Source: Thalassovita taeanensis
GTDB lineage: Bacteria > Pseudomonadota > Alphaproteobacteria > Rhodobacterales > Rhodobacteraceae
Direction: 5' to 3'
Assembly: GCF_900110775.1 (NCBI RefSeq)
Contig: NZ_FOEP01000018.1
Span: forward strand, 1-64,000
Length of the DNA: 64,000 bases
Made by a program: the position numbers and the translations under genes. The notes beneath the pieces are model-generated. The model searched no databases. It was not told the origin of the DNA and worked only from the letters and a program-made list of their open reading frames with translations. This document shows, piece by piece, positions 50,450-59,466 of the stretch (positions are counted from its first letter, which is position 1; every line of letters starts with the position of its first letter).

Positions 50450-52424
50450 GGGCAAGATCATCGGAGGTGTCCTGAGCCTCGTGTTGGTAGGCCTTGCCAT
50501 GGGCTATGTGGTGGCGACCGGGTTTCTCATGTTTCGGTACGGGCTTTCGCCCACGCGTTTCGACGTCTTCCTGCTCGCCCGCGAATATCGGGGTTTGTCA
50601 CAATCTGCGCATAAGGAATTCCTTTGGGTCAACCTCATCGTTGTCGGCTTCGGTCTCGCCGCCTTGATGCTGAGCGTGACGCTGCTAGGGGAGGCGTTGA
50701 CGCGGTTCGGCACGACCCATTGGCAGACCAAAGGAGAGATGAAGCGCAATGGTTTCTTCGCCAAGCCGGGCGGCGGTTTCCTCCTTGGTAAATTGGGGCC
50801 CCCGAAATCGAAGCGGCCTTTCCTCGTCTCGAAGACCTTCCCGCATGCGCTGATTGTCGCTCCGACGGGCCGGGGCAAGGGCGTGGGCTTCGTGATCCCG
50901 AACCTGCTCACCTACAAGGGCTCGGCCGTGGTGCTCGACGTGAAGGGCGAAAACTTCCGCGAGACCTCGCGGTTCCGCGCCAGCATGGGGGACAAGGTTT
51001 TCCGCTTTGCGCCAACAGACTGGGACCGGCCGACGCACCGCTACAATCCGCTGGCGCGCATCGCGGCCATGACCAATCCCGACCGGCAGCAGATGGAGCT
51101 GAAGCTCACCGCCAAGCTCTTCCTGCAAACCGACAATGAAAAGCTGAGCGGGCTCCTAGCTGGCGGGATCGACCTCTTCGTGGCGGCTGGTCTGCTGGCC
51201 TTTGAGCGGGGCGTGCCTACCATCGGCGAGATCTACCGCATCACAGCGTCTGGGGGCGACAAGCAGAAGGAATATCTGAAGCGATCGCAGGAGGTGAAAA
51301 ACACCTCCGCCAAGCTGATCTTCGAGCGCATGGCCTCGACCAACAACGACACGTTGACCTCTTACCTCTCGCTCTTGATGACCTCAGGTCTCGACACTTG
51401 GGACAACCGCGCGATCGACGCGGCCACCGCGACCTCGGATTTCTCCTTCCGGGACATCCGGCGGCGGCCGCACGCGATCTATCTCGTGGTCGAGTCCGAG
51501 ATGATCCGCCCTCTGGCCCCGCTGATCCGGCTGTTCTTCTCGGACCTGATCGCCTCGTTGCAGGCGCAAGAACCGGGGGACGACGAGCCCTGGCCCGTGA
51601 TGATCATGCTCGACGAATTCGACCGGCTCGGGAAGATGCCGATCGTCGCCGAAAGCATCAAGACGCTGCGCTCCTTCGGCGGCAACCTCGCCATCGTGAC
51701 CCAGACGATCCCCGCGCTAGACGAGATCTATGGTGAGAACACCCGCAGGTCGCTTCAGGGCGGCGCCGGCGTGAAACTCTACCTCACCCCGTCGGAACAG
51801 AAGACCATCGAGGAGCTGAGCCAAGCCGTTGGCAAGACCACCAAGCGTGTGGTGACCCGCTCTCGCGCTGTTGGACGCAATCCGTTCGAAGGACGCAGCG
51901 TCTCGGAGAGGACCGAGGACACCCCGCTCCTGACCGAGGATGAGGCCCGACGCATGGACCTCGACGAGGTCATCCTCGTGATCGACGCGCAGATGCCGAT
52001 CCGGGCAAGAAGGGTGAAGTATTTCGAGGACCCGGCTTTGAAGGTGCTGCACGCCGGGCAGTCGGGGAGTTTCCCGTATCCGGACGAGGAGGGGCTGCGG
52101 CGGGATCGGCAGATGTCTGAGACCCGGGAAACGGTGGAGAGGTTGAAGCAGGAACTGCAGGAAGTGCGGGCAGCTGCAGGAGCGCAGCGGTCTGGGATTG
52201 CGTCCTCCTCGATGACAGTTGAGGCATCTGCAGCGGAGACGCAGGATCCGCAGCCAGCGCCATCAGGTCGGGCGCGCGGCCGAGCGGCACGCGCTGCGGC
52301 GGGTGGCGGTGGGTCAGGTCAGTTGTCGCTCGATATGGCGGGACTGGGGCTCACGCAGGCCGACAGGACCGAGCTGGCAGCGGCCGTGCAGACAACGCGA
52401 TCCATCATCGAAGTTCATGGATGA
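50442..52424 (+). CDS. virD4: type IV coupling protein VirD4/TraG
   Basis: A 660-residue coupling ATPase. Two N-terminal membrane segments (about 7-29 and 60-85) are followed by Walker A in VAPTGRGKGVG (about 138) and Walker B VMIMLDEFDRLG (about 386), with LAIVTQTIPALDEIYG after it. The C-terminal 120 residues are low-complexity. It brings the relaxase-DNA complex to a T4SS. The start overlaps the relaxase stop by 8 bases. No virB channel genes are in the window. Confidence 0.93.
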   Translation: MDRGKIIGGVLSLVLVGLAMGYVVATGFLMFRYGLSPTRFDVFLLAREYRGLSQSAHKEFLWVNLIVVGFGLAALMLSVTLLGEALTRFGTTHWQTKGEMKRNGFFAKPGGGFLLGKLGPPKSKRPFLVSKTFPHALIVAPTGRGKGVGFVIPNLLTYKGSAVVLDVKGENFRETSRFRASMGDKVFRFAPTDWDRPTHRYNPLARIAAMTNPDRQQMELKLTAKLFLQTDNEKLSGLLAGGIDLFVAAGLLAFERGVPTIGEIYRITASGGDKQKEYLKRSQEVKNTSAKLIFERMASTNNDTLTSYLSLLMTSGLDTWDNRAIDAATATSDFSFRDIRRRPHAIYLVVESEMIRPLAPLIRLFFSDLIASLQAQEPGDDEPWPVMIMLDEFDRLGKMPIVAESIKTLRSFGGNLAIVTQTIPALDEIYGENTRRSLQGGAGVKLYLTPSEQKTIEELSQAVGKTTKRVVTRSRAVGRNPFEGRSVSERTEDTPLLTEDEARRMDLDEVILVIDAQMPIRARRVKYFEDPALKVLHAGQSGSFPYPDEEGLRRDRQMSETRETVERLKQELQEVRAAAGAQRSGIASSSMTVEASAAETQDPQPAPSGRARGRAARAAAGGGGSGQLSLDMAGLGLTQADRTELAAAVQTTRSIIEVHG

Positions 52425-52482
52425 GTAGTGGCCGCTGCGCCTCAGACGATTTCGTGCTTGCTCCTTGGGAGCTTCGCACGGA

Positions 52483-52605
52483 TTGCACATCGGTACACCC
52501 TATTGCATCTATGCCCACAAGGCTGTGGCCGCCTTGCGCAAACATGGCTTCAACGCACGTCGCCTTGACGGCGGTTTGCCGGAATGGCGTGAGGATGGGC
52601 GATAG
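52483..52605 (+). pseudogene. truncated rhodanese-domain remnant
   Basis: In one frame the bases read LHIGTPYCIYAHKAVAALRK, then HGFNARRLDGGLPEWREDGR and a stop. This is the C-terminal half of a rhodanese domain (active-site-like YC loop, A-A-L-R helix and LDGG-x-EW). There is no start, no upstream half and no SD. It lies between virD4 and the nar cluster and marks an old junction or deletion. Confidence 0.6.
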
Positions 52606-52625
52606 ACCGCGCGCGTCGGCTGATC

Positions 52626-53147
52626 TCAGACCACTTCGTCTGCCTTCGCTGTAACGTCCTTGACCCACGACATCAAAGCAGCGGGATCAGACGGCAGCTG
52701 GATTGCCAGCCCTTCCGCGAAACTTTCGAAGGCCGGTCGGTTGAGCGCGTTGATGCCAACCAGAACGGGGATATCCATAGCGACCGCCTCGGCGATCACG
52801 CTGCGGAACCCACGCCCCTCGGACTCGTGTTTGCCGAATTTGTTGACGATCAAAAGGTCTGCGCCGGATGACAGGCCAGCCGTGACCAGTCCGACCGCCG
52901 TTTCTAGCGCGGCCGGGTCGAGGCGGCACCCGCGCGCCTGCGGGCCAAGATCCTGACTGATGCGCAAGACAGCCCCATCGGGCAAAACCCGCACATCCAT
53001 GTCGCAGGGACCCGCATCGGCGCGCTCGCTGTTGATCTGGACTGTGCCGCAGCATCTGAGGCCTCGGGCCGCGAGATCCGCTGCCAGGCGTTCAAGCACC
53101 AGATCGGTATCGCCGCGTCCCGGCGCCATCGTGTAGGCAAGTTTCAT
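52626..53147 (-). CDS. DUF2478 protein, molybdenum-associated
   Basis: A 173-residue protein. The pattern MKLAYTMAPGRGDTDLVLERLAADLAARG and GADLLIVNKFGKHESEGRGF is that of DUF2478, a P-loop-NTPase-like family often encoded beside molybdate transport and molybdoenzymes. AAGGAG precedes the ATG. It is the last gene of the nar operon and follows moeA after 12 bases, consistent with a part in molybdenum cofactor or metal supply. Confidence 0.82.
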   Translation of the reverse strand: MKLAYTMAPGRGDTDLVLERLAADLAARGLRCCGTVQINSERADAGPCDMDVRVLPDGAVLRISQDLGPQARGCRLDPAALETAVGLVTAGLSSGADLLIVNKFGKHESEGRGFRSVIAEAVAMDIPVLVGINALNRPAFESFAEGLAIQLPSDPAALMSWVKDVTAKADEVV

Positions 53148-53159
53148 ATCCGGGCTCCT

Positions 53160-54440
53160 TCAGGATTGGCAGAAAGGTTGGAATTCGACCAGCGCACCAG
53201 CTGGCAGGCATTCGGCATCGGAGGGCAGAAACATCAGCCCGTCCGCGATGGACAGCAGACCGACACGGGCCGAATGGGTGGCATCCTCGAAACTGACGAT
53301 CTCGCGGCCAAGGGCATCGAAACCTGCCAGCGTGGCGGGCCGGAGTTCGCAGCGTCCCGCCTTGCGGCGGATTGGGGTCCCGGTCACGACGTGGCGGCGG
53401 GCCGGGGCCTCCGTCACCTCGCCGGTCAGGGCGCGGATCAGCGCCGTGCCAAAGACCTGAAACGTGACGAATGCGGAAACCGGATTGCCAGGCAACCCGA
53501 GCCAGTGCGCCTTTCCGATGCGCCCGACTGACACTGGCTTGCCCGGTTTGATCGCTACGCCACTGAACAGGGTTTCCCCCCCGAGGGCCATGACGGCGGG
53601 TTTCACATGATCCTCTTCGCCCACGGAGATGCCGCCCGTGGTAATGACGAGGTCGGACTGCGCCGCCATTTCGCTCAGTTGATGGACTAGGCCCGCAAGA
53701 TTATCGGCGCCTTGGGCGGAGGCGACGATTTCAATGCCTGCACATGCAAGGCTTGCCGTGAGCATCGGCGTGTTCACGTCCCAGATCTGTGCGGCCTCGC
53801 GCGCGCCCCCGGCGCGACGGACCTCGTCGCCGGTGACCAGAAGGGCCACCCGCAGCCTGCGCCGTACGCGCAGGATGCCTGCCCCTGCCGCGGCGCAGGC
53901 GGCGATCTCCCTCGGGCCGAGCCTGCGGCCCTTTTCCAAAACGGTCGCGCCCTCGGCCATGTCGCTGCCCGCAACACGGATATTCAGGCCCGACACGGGA
54001 CGGCGGGAAAGGTGAATGAAGTCTCCGTCTCGGATGACATCCTCCTGCATCACCACAGCATCCGCGCCCGTGGGGATGGGTGCGCCCGTGAAAATGCGGG
54101 CAGCCGAAACGCCATCGAGCACCGTGGACGGATCCTGCCCGGCAGCCACGCGTGCCACGACCCGAAGCGCCCAGGGACCGGGCCCCGTTAGGACCGAGGT
54201 CTTAATTGCATAGCCATCCATCGCTGCGTTGTCGAAAGCCGGTGCCATCGACCGGGATCTGATCGGCAGGGCGAGAATGCGACCAGGGGCACTGCCGACC
54301 TGCAGGGCCTCGGTTCGACCGACCGGCGACGCATGCGCCGCAATCCGGGCAAGGGCCTCGTCGATACTGACCAGCGCATGGAGCATGTCCTGACGGTCAC
54401 AGCCGCAGCCCGGTGACGCGATCGCCTGATGCAGTGTCAT
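53160..54440 (-). CDS. moeA: molybdopterin molybdotransferase MoeA
   Basis: A 426-residue MoeA that inserts molybdenum into molybdopterin. Typical segments are DNAAMDGYAIK, RIFTGAPIPTGADAVVMQED, ITTGGISVGEEDHVKPAV and LPGNPVSAFVTFQVFG. It overlaps the carbonic anhydrase gene (ATGA). A dedicated copy in the nar operon would supply the cofactor to NarG. Confidence 0.95.
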   Translation of the reverse strand: MTLHQAIASPGCGCDRQDMLHALVSIDEALARIAAHASPVGRTEALQVGSAPGRILALPIRSRSMAPAFDNAAMDGYAIKTSVLTGPGPWALRVVARVAAGQDPSTVLDGVSAARIFTGAPIPTGADAVVMQEDVIRDGDFIHLSRRPVSGLNIRVAGSDMAEGATVLEKGRRLGPREIAACAAAGAGILRVRRRLRVALLVTGDEVRRAGGAREAAQIWDVNTPMLTASLACAGIEIVASAQGADNLAGLVHQLSEMAAQSDLVITTGGISVGEEDHVKPAVMALGGETLFSGVAIKPGKPVSVGRIGKAHWLGLPGNPVSAFVTFQVFGTALIRALTGEVTEAPARRHVVTGTPIRRKAGRCELRPATLAGFDALGREIVSFEDATHSARVGLLSIADGLMFLPSDAECLPAGALVEFQPFCQS

Positions 54441-55069
54441 TCTGCTGCCTCCTCAGTGGATTTTGCTTCCTCAAAGTGCCCGGGCCCGATGCTGCAATCG
54501 AGATCGCGCAGGCGTCCGTCCTTAAGGCCATAGATCAGGCCATGCACCCGCACGACGGCACCGCGAGCCCAAGCCCGCTGAAGGATCGGCGATTCACAGA
54601 CGCGCCGCACACCTTCGACGACGTTCCATTCGGCCAGCCGGTCGCGGCGCGCCTCGAGGTCGGGTTCGCGCCCCAGATCGACGGCGTAGGCGCGCGCAAG
54701 GCGCCGGATCGGCTCCAGCCAGTGATCGGCCAGACCATGCGGCAGATCCTCGGTCGCGGCCTTGACCCCGCCGCAGCCATAATGGCCACAAACAATGATT
54801 TCGCGCACATGCAGCGCATCGACGGCGAACTCTAGTGCCGATAGCAGATTCATGTCCGAGGAATGAACGATGTTGGCGACGTTGCGATGGACGAAGACCT
54901 CGCCCGGATCGAGGCCCGCCACCACATTGGCCGGAACCCGGCTGTCCGAACAGCCGATCCAGAAGAACTCGGGCGCCTGAAGGGCGGCAAGGCGGGTGAA
55001 GTAATCCGGTTCCTCGGCGTGTCGTTGTTTCGACCACGCCTCGTTGCGGGCCAGAAGATCATTCAGCAT
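54437..55069 (-). CDS. beta-class carbonic anhydrase
   Basis: A 210-residue beta carbonic anhydrase. The zinc ligands Cys40 (WIGCSDSR), His96 and Cys99 (CGHYGCGG) and the Asp42-Arg44 dyad are all present. It interconverts CO2 and bicarbonate. It lies between the hemerythrin and moeA genes in the nar operon, overlaps the hemerythrin gene by 11 bases, and may balance CO2/pH during anaerobic respiration. Confidence 0.94.
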   Translation of the reverse strand: MLNDLLARNEAWSKQRHAEEPDYFTRLAALQAPEFFWIGCSDSRVPANVVAGLDPGEVFVHRNVANIVHSSDMNLLSALEFAVDALHVREIIVCGHYGCGGVKAATEDLPHGLADHWLEPIRRLARAYAVDLGREPDLEARRDRLAEWNVVEGVRRVCESPILQRAWARGAVVRVHGLIYGLKDGRLRDLDCSIGPGHFEEAKSTEEAAE

Positions 55070-55628
55070 CGGATGTCTCCGGGCGTTCGGGTAGACCGCG
55101 TCGAGACCGCATGTGTCTCGACAGGGTCCGCAGGTCGGCCCGGGTCAGCCGCACCCGGGCAATCGGTAGAAGGATCGCGTTCTCGGCCACGAGATGACCG
55201 CGCACATGTCCGGCGAACCGGGTCAGCACCTTGCGCTCCTCCTGCGAGAGAGCGGAACCAGTGTCGAGGCAGGTCGAGAGAGATGCGCGCACGTCTGGCA
55301 GCAGACGCAAGGCCTCGTCATGATCTACTCTGACCCTGGTGATCGCGTTTTCGATGGCATCCTCTGGAAGACAGCGCGCAACGAGCAGAGGGAAAAGATC
55401 TTCTACTTCATCGCGTAGGTGGACGTTCAGTTCCTCGTTGAGAAAGCGCAGCACGCACAGCACGTGCGTCCGGTCCAGGGTTGCGGTCGTCGCAAGGCTG
55501 TCGATCACTGCGCAGATCTGGCACTCGCGCAGATGATCTTCGACAAGGAAGTCCAGCGGCCTGTCCAGCAGGCCGGTGTGCGTCGGTATTTTACCGCTAC
55601 CGCGCGTTGCTGGTTCCGGGTGTTTCAT
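55059..55628 (-). CDS. hemerythrin-like domain protein
   Basis: A 189-residue helical protein. The hemerythrin histidine/acidic ligand set is spread over HLRECQICAVID, LNVHLRDEVEDLFPLL, RVDHDEALRLLP and HVRGHLVAENAILLP. Such proteins bind O2 or NO at a di-iron centre or act in iron/NO handling. Its place in a nar operon fits NO or O2 protection of the reductase. A few bases separate it from the peptidyl-prolyl isomerase. Confidence 0.87.
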   Translation of the reverse strand: MKHPEPATRGSGKIPTHTGLLDRPLDFLVEDHLRECQICAVIDSLATTATLDRTHVLCVLRFLNEELNVHLRDEVEDLFPLLVARCLPEDAIENAITRVRVDHDEALRLLPDVRASLSTCLDTGSALSQEERKVLTRFAGHVRGHLVAENAILLPIARVRLTRADLRTLSRHMRSRRGLPERPETSDAE

Positions 55629-55648
55629 GACGCGCCCTTTCGCGTGGC

Positions 55649-56443
55649 TCAGATCGGCGCAAGACTCGCGCCAGTGATGCTCGCCTTTGCCGCAAGCGTC
55701 TCGATGAAGTCACGGGACGCGCGCGCCCAGGCAGCCTTTTCCAACGCCTGCGCGATCTTGGGGCGAACGGTGTCATAGGGCAGCACCTGCCCGGGCGCCG
55801 TGGCGTTCAGGCGGATGATGTGCCAGCCATGCCGCGACAGGACGGGCGCGGGCGTAATGCACTCATCGGCGAGGGTGCGCAGCGCGGCCTCGAACTCGGG
55901 CACGGTGTCGCCCGGACCAAGCTGACCCAGATGACCGCCGGAGGCCTTTGAACCGCAATCGCTGTCGCGGGCTGCAGCGGCGAACCCCTTGGCGTCGCCA
56001 TCAAGACGCGCCAGCAGGGCAACGGCCCTTGCCTCTGCCAGCCCACGCTCAGCTTCGTCGCGCGGATCGCAGGCGCACAGGATGTGCGAGACATCCCAGA
56101 GCGGCGGAGACCGGTAGCGGTCCGGACCCTTGGCCCATTCTGCCCGCACGGTTTCTTCGGTGACGGGCATGATCGTCAGCGCCTCGTCCAGAAGGGCGCG
56201 GATCAGGGCTTCGTCCTCGGTCTCGAACCGGCCGGGGGCCAGTTCGAGCGGATCCGGGGTCAGTCCGCGTACCCTTACCTCCTGCAGCATCAAGGCGCGG
56301 ATCGTGAGCGCCTGCGCGGCCTTGCGCCAGGCGACGCCCGGTTTGTCCTTGGGCGCGCTGTGGTTTTGCGCCTCGGCGGCGATTGCCGCCGAGGGAATGG
56401 TTTCGCCGTTCACGACGACATCGGGGAAAAGGGCCATGTTCAT
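55649..56443 (-). CDS. periplasmic-type peptidyl-prolyl isomerase (PpiC/parvulin), nar-associated
   Basis: A 264-residue protein with a parvulin domain at about residues 130-230 (DVSHILCACDP, RDSDCGSKASGGHLGQLGPGDTVPEFE, ITPAPVLSRHGWHIIRLN). A NifM-like N-terminal helical part precedes it. Parvulin genes follow narI in many alphaproteobacterial nar operons, where they help mature the complex. No signal peptide is visible. The ATG at 56443 is chosen over a GTG at 56452 that overlaps the narI stop. Confidence 0.85.
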   Translation of the reverse strand: MNMALFPDVVVNGETIPSAAIAAEAQNHSAPKDKPGVAWRKAAQALTIRALMLQEVRVRGLTPDPLELAPGRFETEDEALIRALLDEALTIMPVTEETVRAEWAKGPDRYRSPPLWDVSHILCACDPRDEAERGLAEARAVALLARLDGDAKGFAAAARDSDCGSKASGGHLGQLGPGDTVPEFEAALRTLADECITPAPVLSRHGWHIIRLNATAPGQVLPYDTVRPKIAQALEKAAWARASRDFIETLAAKASITGASLAPI

Positions 56444-56448
56444 CGCGC

Positions 56449-57234
56449 TCACTCCGCAGGTGTCGTGGCCGAAGGGCCGGGTTTGGCTTGCCGCTTGTCA
56501 AAGGCGCGGCGGCGTTCTTCAAGCGGGCGGTGGCGGCGCGACCGCACGATCTGGTATCCCGGCCGCGTTAGCAGGTAGCGCACCGGTGCGGCGAACCCTG
56601 ACCAGATGTGCACCAGCCGCGTGAACGGGAAGAGCATCGTGATGATCAGGCCGAGGAAGATGTGCAGCTTGAACAGCCAGTGCACGTCAACCACCGTGAC
56701 CCAGGCGTTGATGTTCCATGTGACCACGCTTTGCGACCAGGTCATGAAGCGGACCATTTCGGCCCCGTCCATGTGCTGCAACGACTGAGTGATGGTCAGA
56801 AGGCCGATGGCCAGCTGCAACCAGATCAGCACCATGATCAGGATGTCCGCAAAGCTTGACGTTGCGCGGATGCGCGGATCGAACAGCCGACGGTGCAAGA
56901 GCATGGTGCCGCCGATCAGGGCCGCGACCCCGGCCGGACCACCGATCAAGACCGCCATCCACTGCTTCAGGCCGTAGGGAATGCCGAGTGCATCGAGCAC
57001 CCACACCGGCGTGAACAGCCCTACGAGATGGCCGAAGAAAACCGTCAGAATACCGACATGGAACAGGATCGAGCCCCAGATCAACTGTTTGCGGCGCAAC
57101 AGTTGGCTGGAAGAGCTTTTCCAGGTGAAGGGGTCGCGTTCATACCGCGCGATGGATCCGAAGAGGAATACTGTCAGCGCGACATAAGGCATGACGCCGA
57201 AGATAACGAAGTTGATGTCGAAGTCGCCGAACAT
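56449..57234 (-). CDS. narI: respiratory nitrate reductase gamma subunit
   Basis: A 261-residue membrane subunit with five hydrophobic segments. The four haem ligands fit His59/His69 and His191/His209 with the spacing of E. coli NarI (56/66 and 187/205). It takes electrons from quinol and passes them to NarH. It starts 1 base after the narJ stop. The C-terminal 40 residues are a basic extension compared with E. coli NarI. Confidence 0.95.
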   Translation of the reverse strand: MFGDFDINFVIFGVMPYVALTVFLFGSIARYERDPFTWKSSSSQLLRRKQLIWGSILFHVGILTVFFGHLVGLFTPVWVLDALGIPYGLKQWMAVLIGGPAGVAALIGGTMLLHRRLFDPRIRATSSFADILIMVLIWLQLAIGLLTITQSLQHMDGAEMVRFMTWSQSVVTWNINAWVTVVDVHWLFKLHIFLGLIITMLFPFTRLVHIWSGFAAPVRYLLTRPGYQIVRSRRHRPLEERRRAFDKRQAKPGPSATTPAE

Positions 57235-57235
57235 A

Positions 57236-57940
57236 TCATGCGCTCCTGTTCATTGGGTTGGGGGCGGGTTTGTCCATCTGGGCCAACATGTCGCGGACCT
57301 GTGGACAGCCCGCGTTCGGATCGGGCCCGAAGGTGACCTCGGTCTCCTCCCAGACAGCATCGAGCGCCGCGAGGTCGGTCGGGTCATCGTCGGGGTGGGC
57401 CAGCATCTCGGCCACCGCCTCGGCGTCTGCCTTGGCACCGGACAGCTGCTTAAGTGCCTCAAACACAGCAGCATATCCGCTTTCGCGCCGGACAAGCCGC
57501 ACGCCCAAAGCGTCAAGGATATGCGCCGCATCCGCCAGGGTTTCCCGTGCCTCGGATGCAGGACGCGAGGCGAGGAATTCCAGCAGCACCGGCAGGTGGT
57601 CGGGCAATTCCGAGGTGGCGGGCTCGAACCCGCCCCCCCGGTAGGTTTCGATCAGGCTGACCATCGCCCCGCCCCTGTCCCGGCTTTCGCCGTGCACATG
57701 TTCGAACAGGTTCAGCGACAGCGTCCGTGAGCGATCGAAGAGCATCACATAGCTTTCCTGAACGTCGAAGAGATCGCCCCGCCCGAGCCCATCGGCAAGC
57801 GCCTGCAACGCCGCCCGCGTGTCGGGTGCGATGCGAGGATCGGCGCCCAGAACGGCCCCAATCTCGGGCATTGCGCCTTGAAGCTCTGCGCTCGGATAGC
57901 TGAGAGTCAGCGAAAGCGCCTTGAGTGTACGGTCCATCAT
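57236..57940 (-). CDS. narJ: nitrate reductase molybdenum cofactor assembly chaperone
   Basis: A 234-residue helical chaperone of the NarJ family (LSYPSAELQGAMPEIG, LNLFEHVHGESRDRG, YRGGGFEPATSELPDHLPVLLEFLA). It binds apo-NarG and inserts the cofactor. Its start overlaps the narH stop by 1 base and it precedes narI, the usual order. Confidence 0.93.
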   Translation of the reverse strand: MMDRTLKALSLTLSYPSAELQGAMPEIGAVLGADPRIAPDTRAALQALADGLGRGDLFDVQESYVMLFDRSRTLSLNLFEHVHGESRDRGGAMVSLIETYRGGGFEPATSELPDHLPVLLEFLASRPASEARETLADAAHILDALGVRLVRRESGYAAVFEALKQLSGAKADAEAVAEMLAHPDDDPTDLAALDAVWEETEVTFGPDPNAGCPQVRDMLAQMDKPAPNPMNRSA

Positions 57941-59466
57941 CAGAATGACTCCAGTGGAAGGGCAAAGGATTTCTTCTTACCGCCGAACAGGCTGGTCTTG
58001 CCCGTCTCGCCGGTAGAACAGCCGTTTCCATCAGTGAACCCGCAGCCGCCGCGGATGTCGGCGCCTTCTTCGTTCTGCTCGCGGTGCGCCGTGGGGATCG
58101 CGAAGCGGTCCTCGTAATCGGCGATGGCCATGATCTTGTACATGTCCTCGATCATCCGGCCCGACATGCCGACGCGGGCGGCAATGCCTTCGTCACGCAC
58201 GCCGTCAACGGTCAGCGCCCGCATGTAAAGCCGCATCGCCGACATGCGTTCCAGCGCGTGCACGATGGGTTCCTCGTCACCCGCCGTCAGCATGTTTGCG
58301 AGGTATTTGACGGGGATGCGCAGGGACCGCACGTCGGGCATCTGGTCGCTCATCGCGATCTGTCCTGCCTCGGCCGCGTTCTGGATCGGTGAGAGCGGCG
58401 GGATGTACCAAACCATCGGCAAGGTGCGGTATTCGGGATGCAGCGGGAAGGCGACCTTCCAATCCATCGCCATTTTCCAGATCGGACTGACCTTGGCGGC
58501 CTCGATCCAGTCTTCTGGCACGCCATCGCGACGGGCGGCGGCGATCACCTCGGGGTCGTTGGGGTCAAGGAACACATCGAGTTGCGCGCCGTAGAGATCG
58601 GTCTCGCGTTCGCTGCTTGCCGCCGCTTCGATCTTGTCGGCGTCGTAGAGGATCACGCCCAGATACCGTATGCGCCCAACACAGGTTTCCGAACACACCG
58701 TTGGCTGACCACTCTCGATGCGCGGATAGCAGAAGGTGCATTTTTCCGATTTGCCGGATTCCCAGTTGTAATACACTTTCTTGTAGGGACAGCCCGAGAC
58801 GCACATCCGCCAGCCACGGCATTTCTCTTGGTCGATCAAGACGATGCCGTCTTCCTCGCGCTTATAGATCGCGCCCGAGGGGCAAGAGGCGGAACAGGTG
58901 GGATTGAGGCAATGTTCGCACAGACGCGGCAGATACATCATGAAAGTATTTTCATACTCCCCATAAATCTCTTTTTGCACATCCTCGAAATTGTAGTCTT
59001 GCGACCGCTTCGAAAATTCACCGCCGAGGATTTCTTCCCAGTTCGGGCCTTTCTCGATCTTCTCCATCCGTTCGCCGGTGATCTTCGACCGGGGGCGCGC
59101 GGTGGGGAAATGATCCATGTCAGGTGCCGATTTCAGGTGGTCATAGTCGAAATCGAATGGCTCGTAATAGTCGTCGATCTCGGGCATCGACGGGTTGGCA
59201 AAGATGTTGGCCAGGATCCGCCACTTGGCTCCCTGTTTGGGGTGCAGCTTGCCGCTGGCCGACCGGACCCAGCCGCCGTTCCAGCGTTTCTGGTTTTCCC
59301 AGTCGGTCGGATAGCCGGTGCCTGGCTTGGTTTCCACGTTGTTGAACCACGCGTATTCCACACCCTCGCGGGTGGTCCACACGTTCTTGCAGGTCACTGA
59401 GCAGGTGTGACACCCGATGCACTTGTCGAGGTTCAGAACCTTACCGATTTGAGCGCGAACTTTCAT
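57940..59466 (-). CDS. narH: respiratory nitrate reductase beta subunit
   Basis: A 508-residue iron-sulfur subunit. Cys16, 19, 22 and 26 (CIGCHTCSVTC) start the first cluster, and CRGWRMCVSGCPYKK holds the Trp that replaces Cys in the [3Fe-4S] centre. Other cluster motifs are CEHCLNPTCSASCPSGAI and CTFCYPRIESGQPTVCSETCVGRI. It transfers electrons from NarI to NarG. It overlaps narG by 4 bases. Confidence 0.96.
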   Translation of the reverse strand: MKVRAQIGKVLNLDKCIGCHTCSVTCKNVWTTREGVEYAWFNNVETKPGTGYPTDWENQKRWNGGWVRSASGKLHPKQGAKWRILANIFANPSMPEIDDYYEPFDFDYDHLKSAPDMDHFPTARPRSKITGERMEKIEKGPNWEEILGGEFSKRSQDYNFEDVQKEIYGEYENTFMMYLPRLCEHCLNPTCSASCPSGAIYKREEDGIVLIDQEKCRGWRMCVSGCPYKKVYYNWESGKSEKCTFCYPRIESGQPTVCSETCVGRIRYLGVILYDADKIEAAASSERETDLYGAQLDVFLDPNDPEVIAAARRDGVPEDWIEAAKVSPIWKMAMDWKVAFPLHPEYRTLPMVWYIPPLSPIQNAAEAGQIAMSDQMPDVRSLRIPVKYLANMLTAGDEEPIVHALERMSAMRLYMRALTVDGVRDEGIAARVGMSGRMIEDMYKIMAIADYEDRFAIPTAHREQNEEGADIRGGCGFTDGNGCSTGETGKTSLFGGKKKSFALPLESF

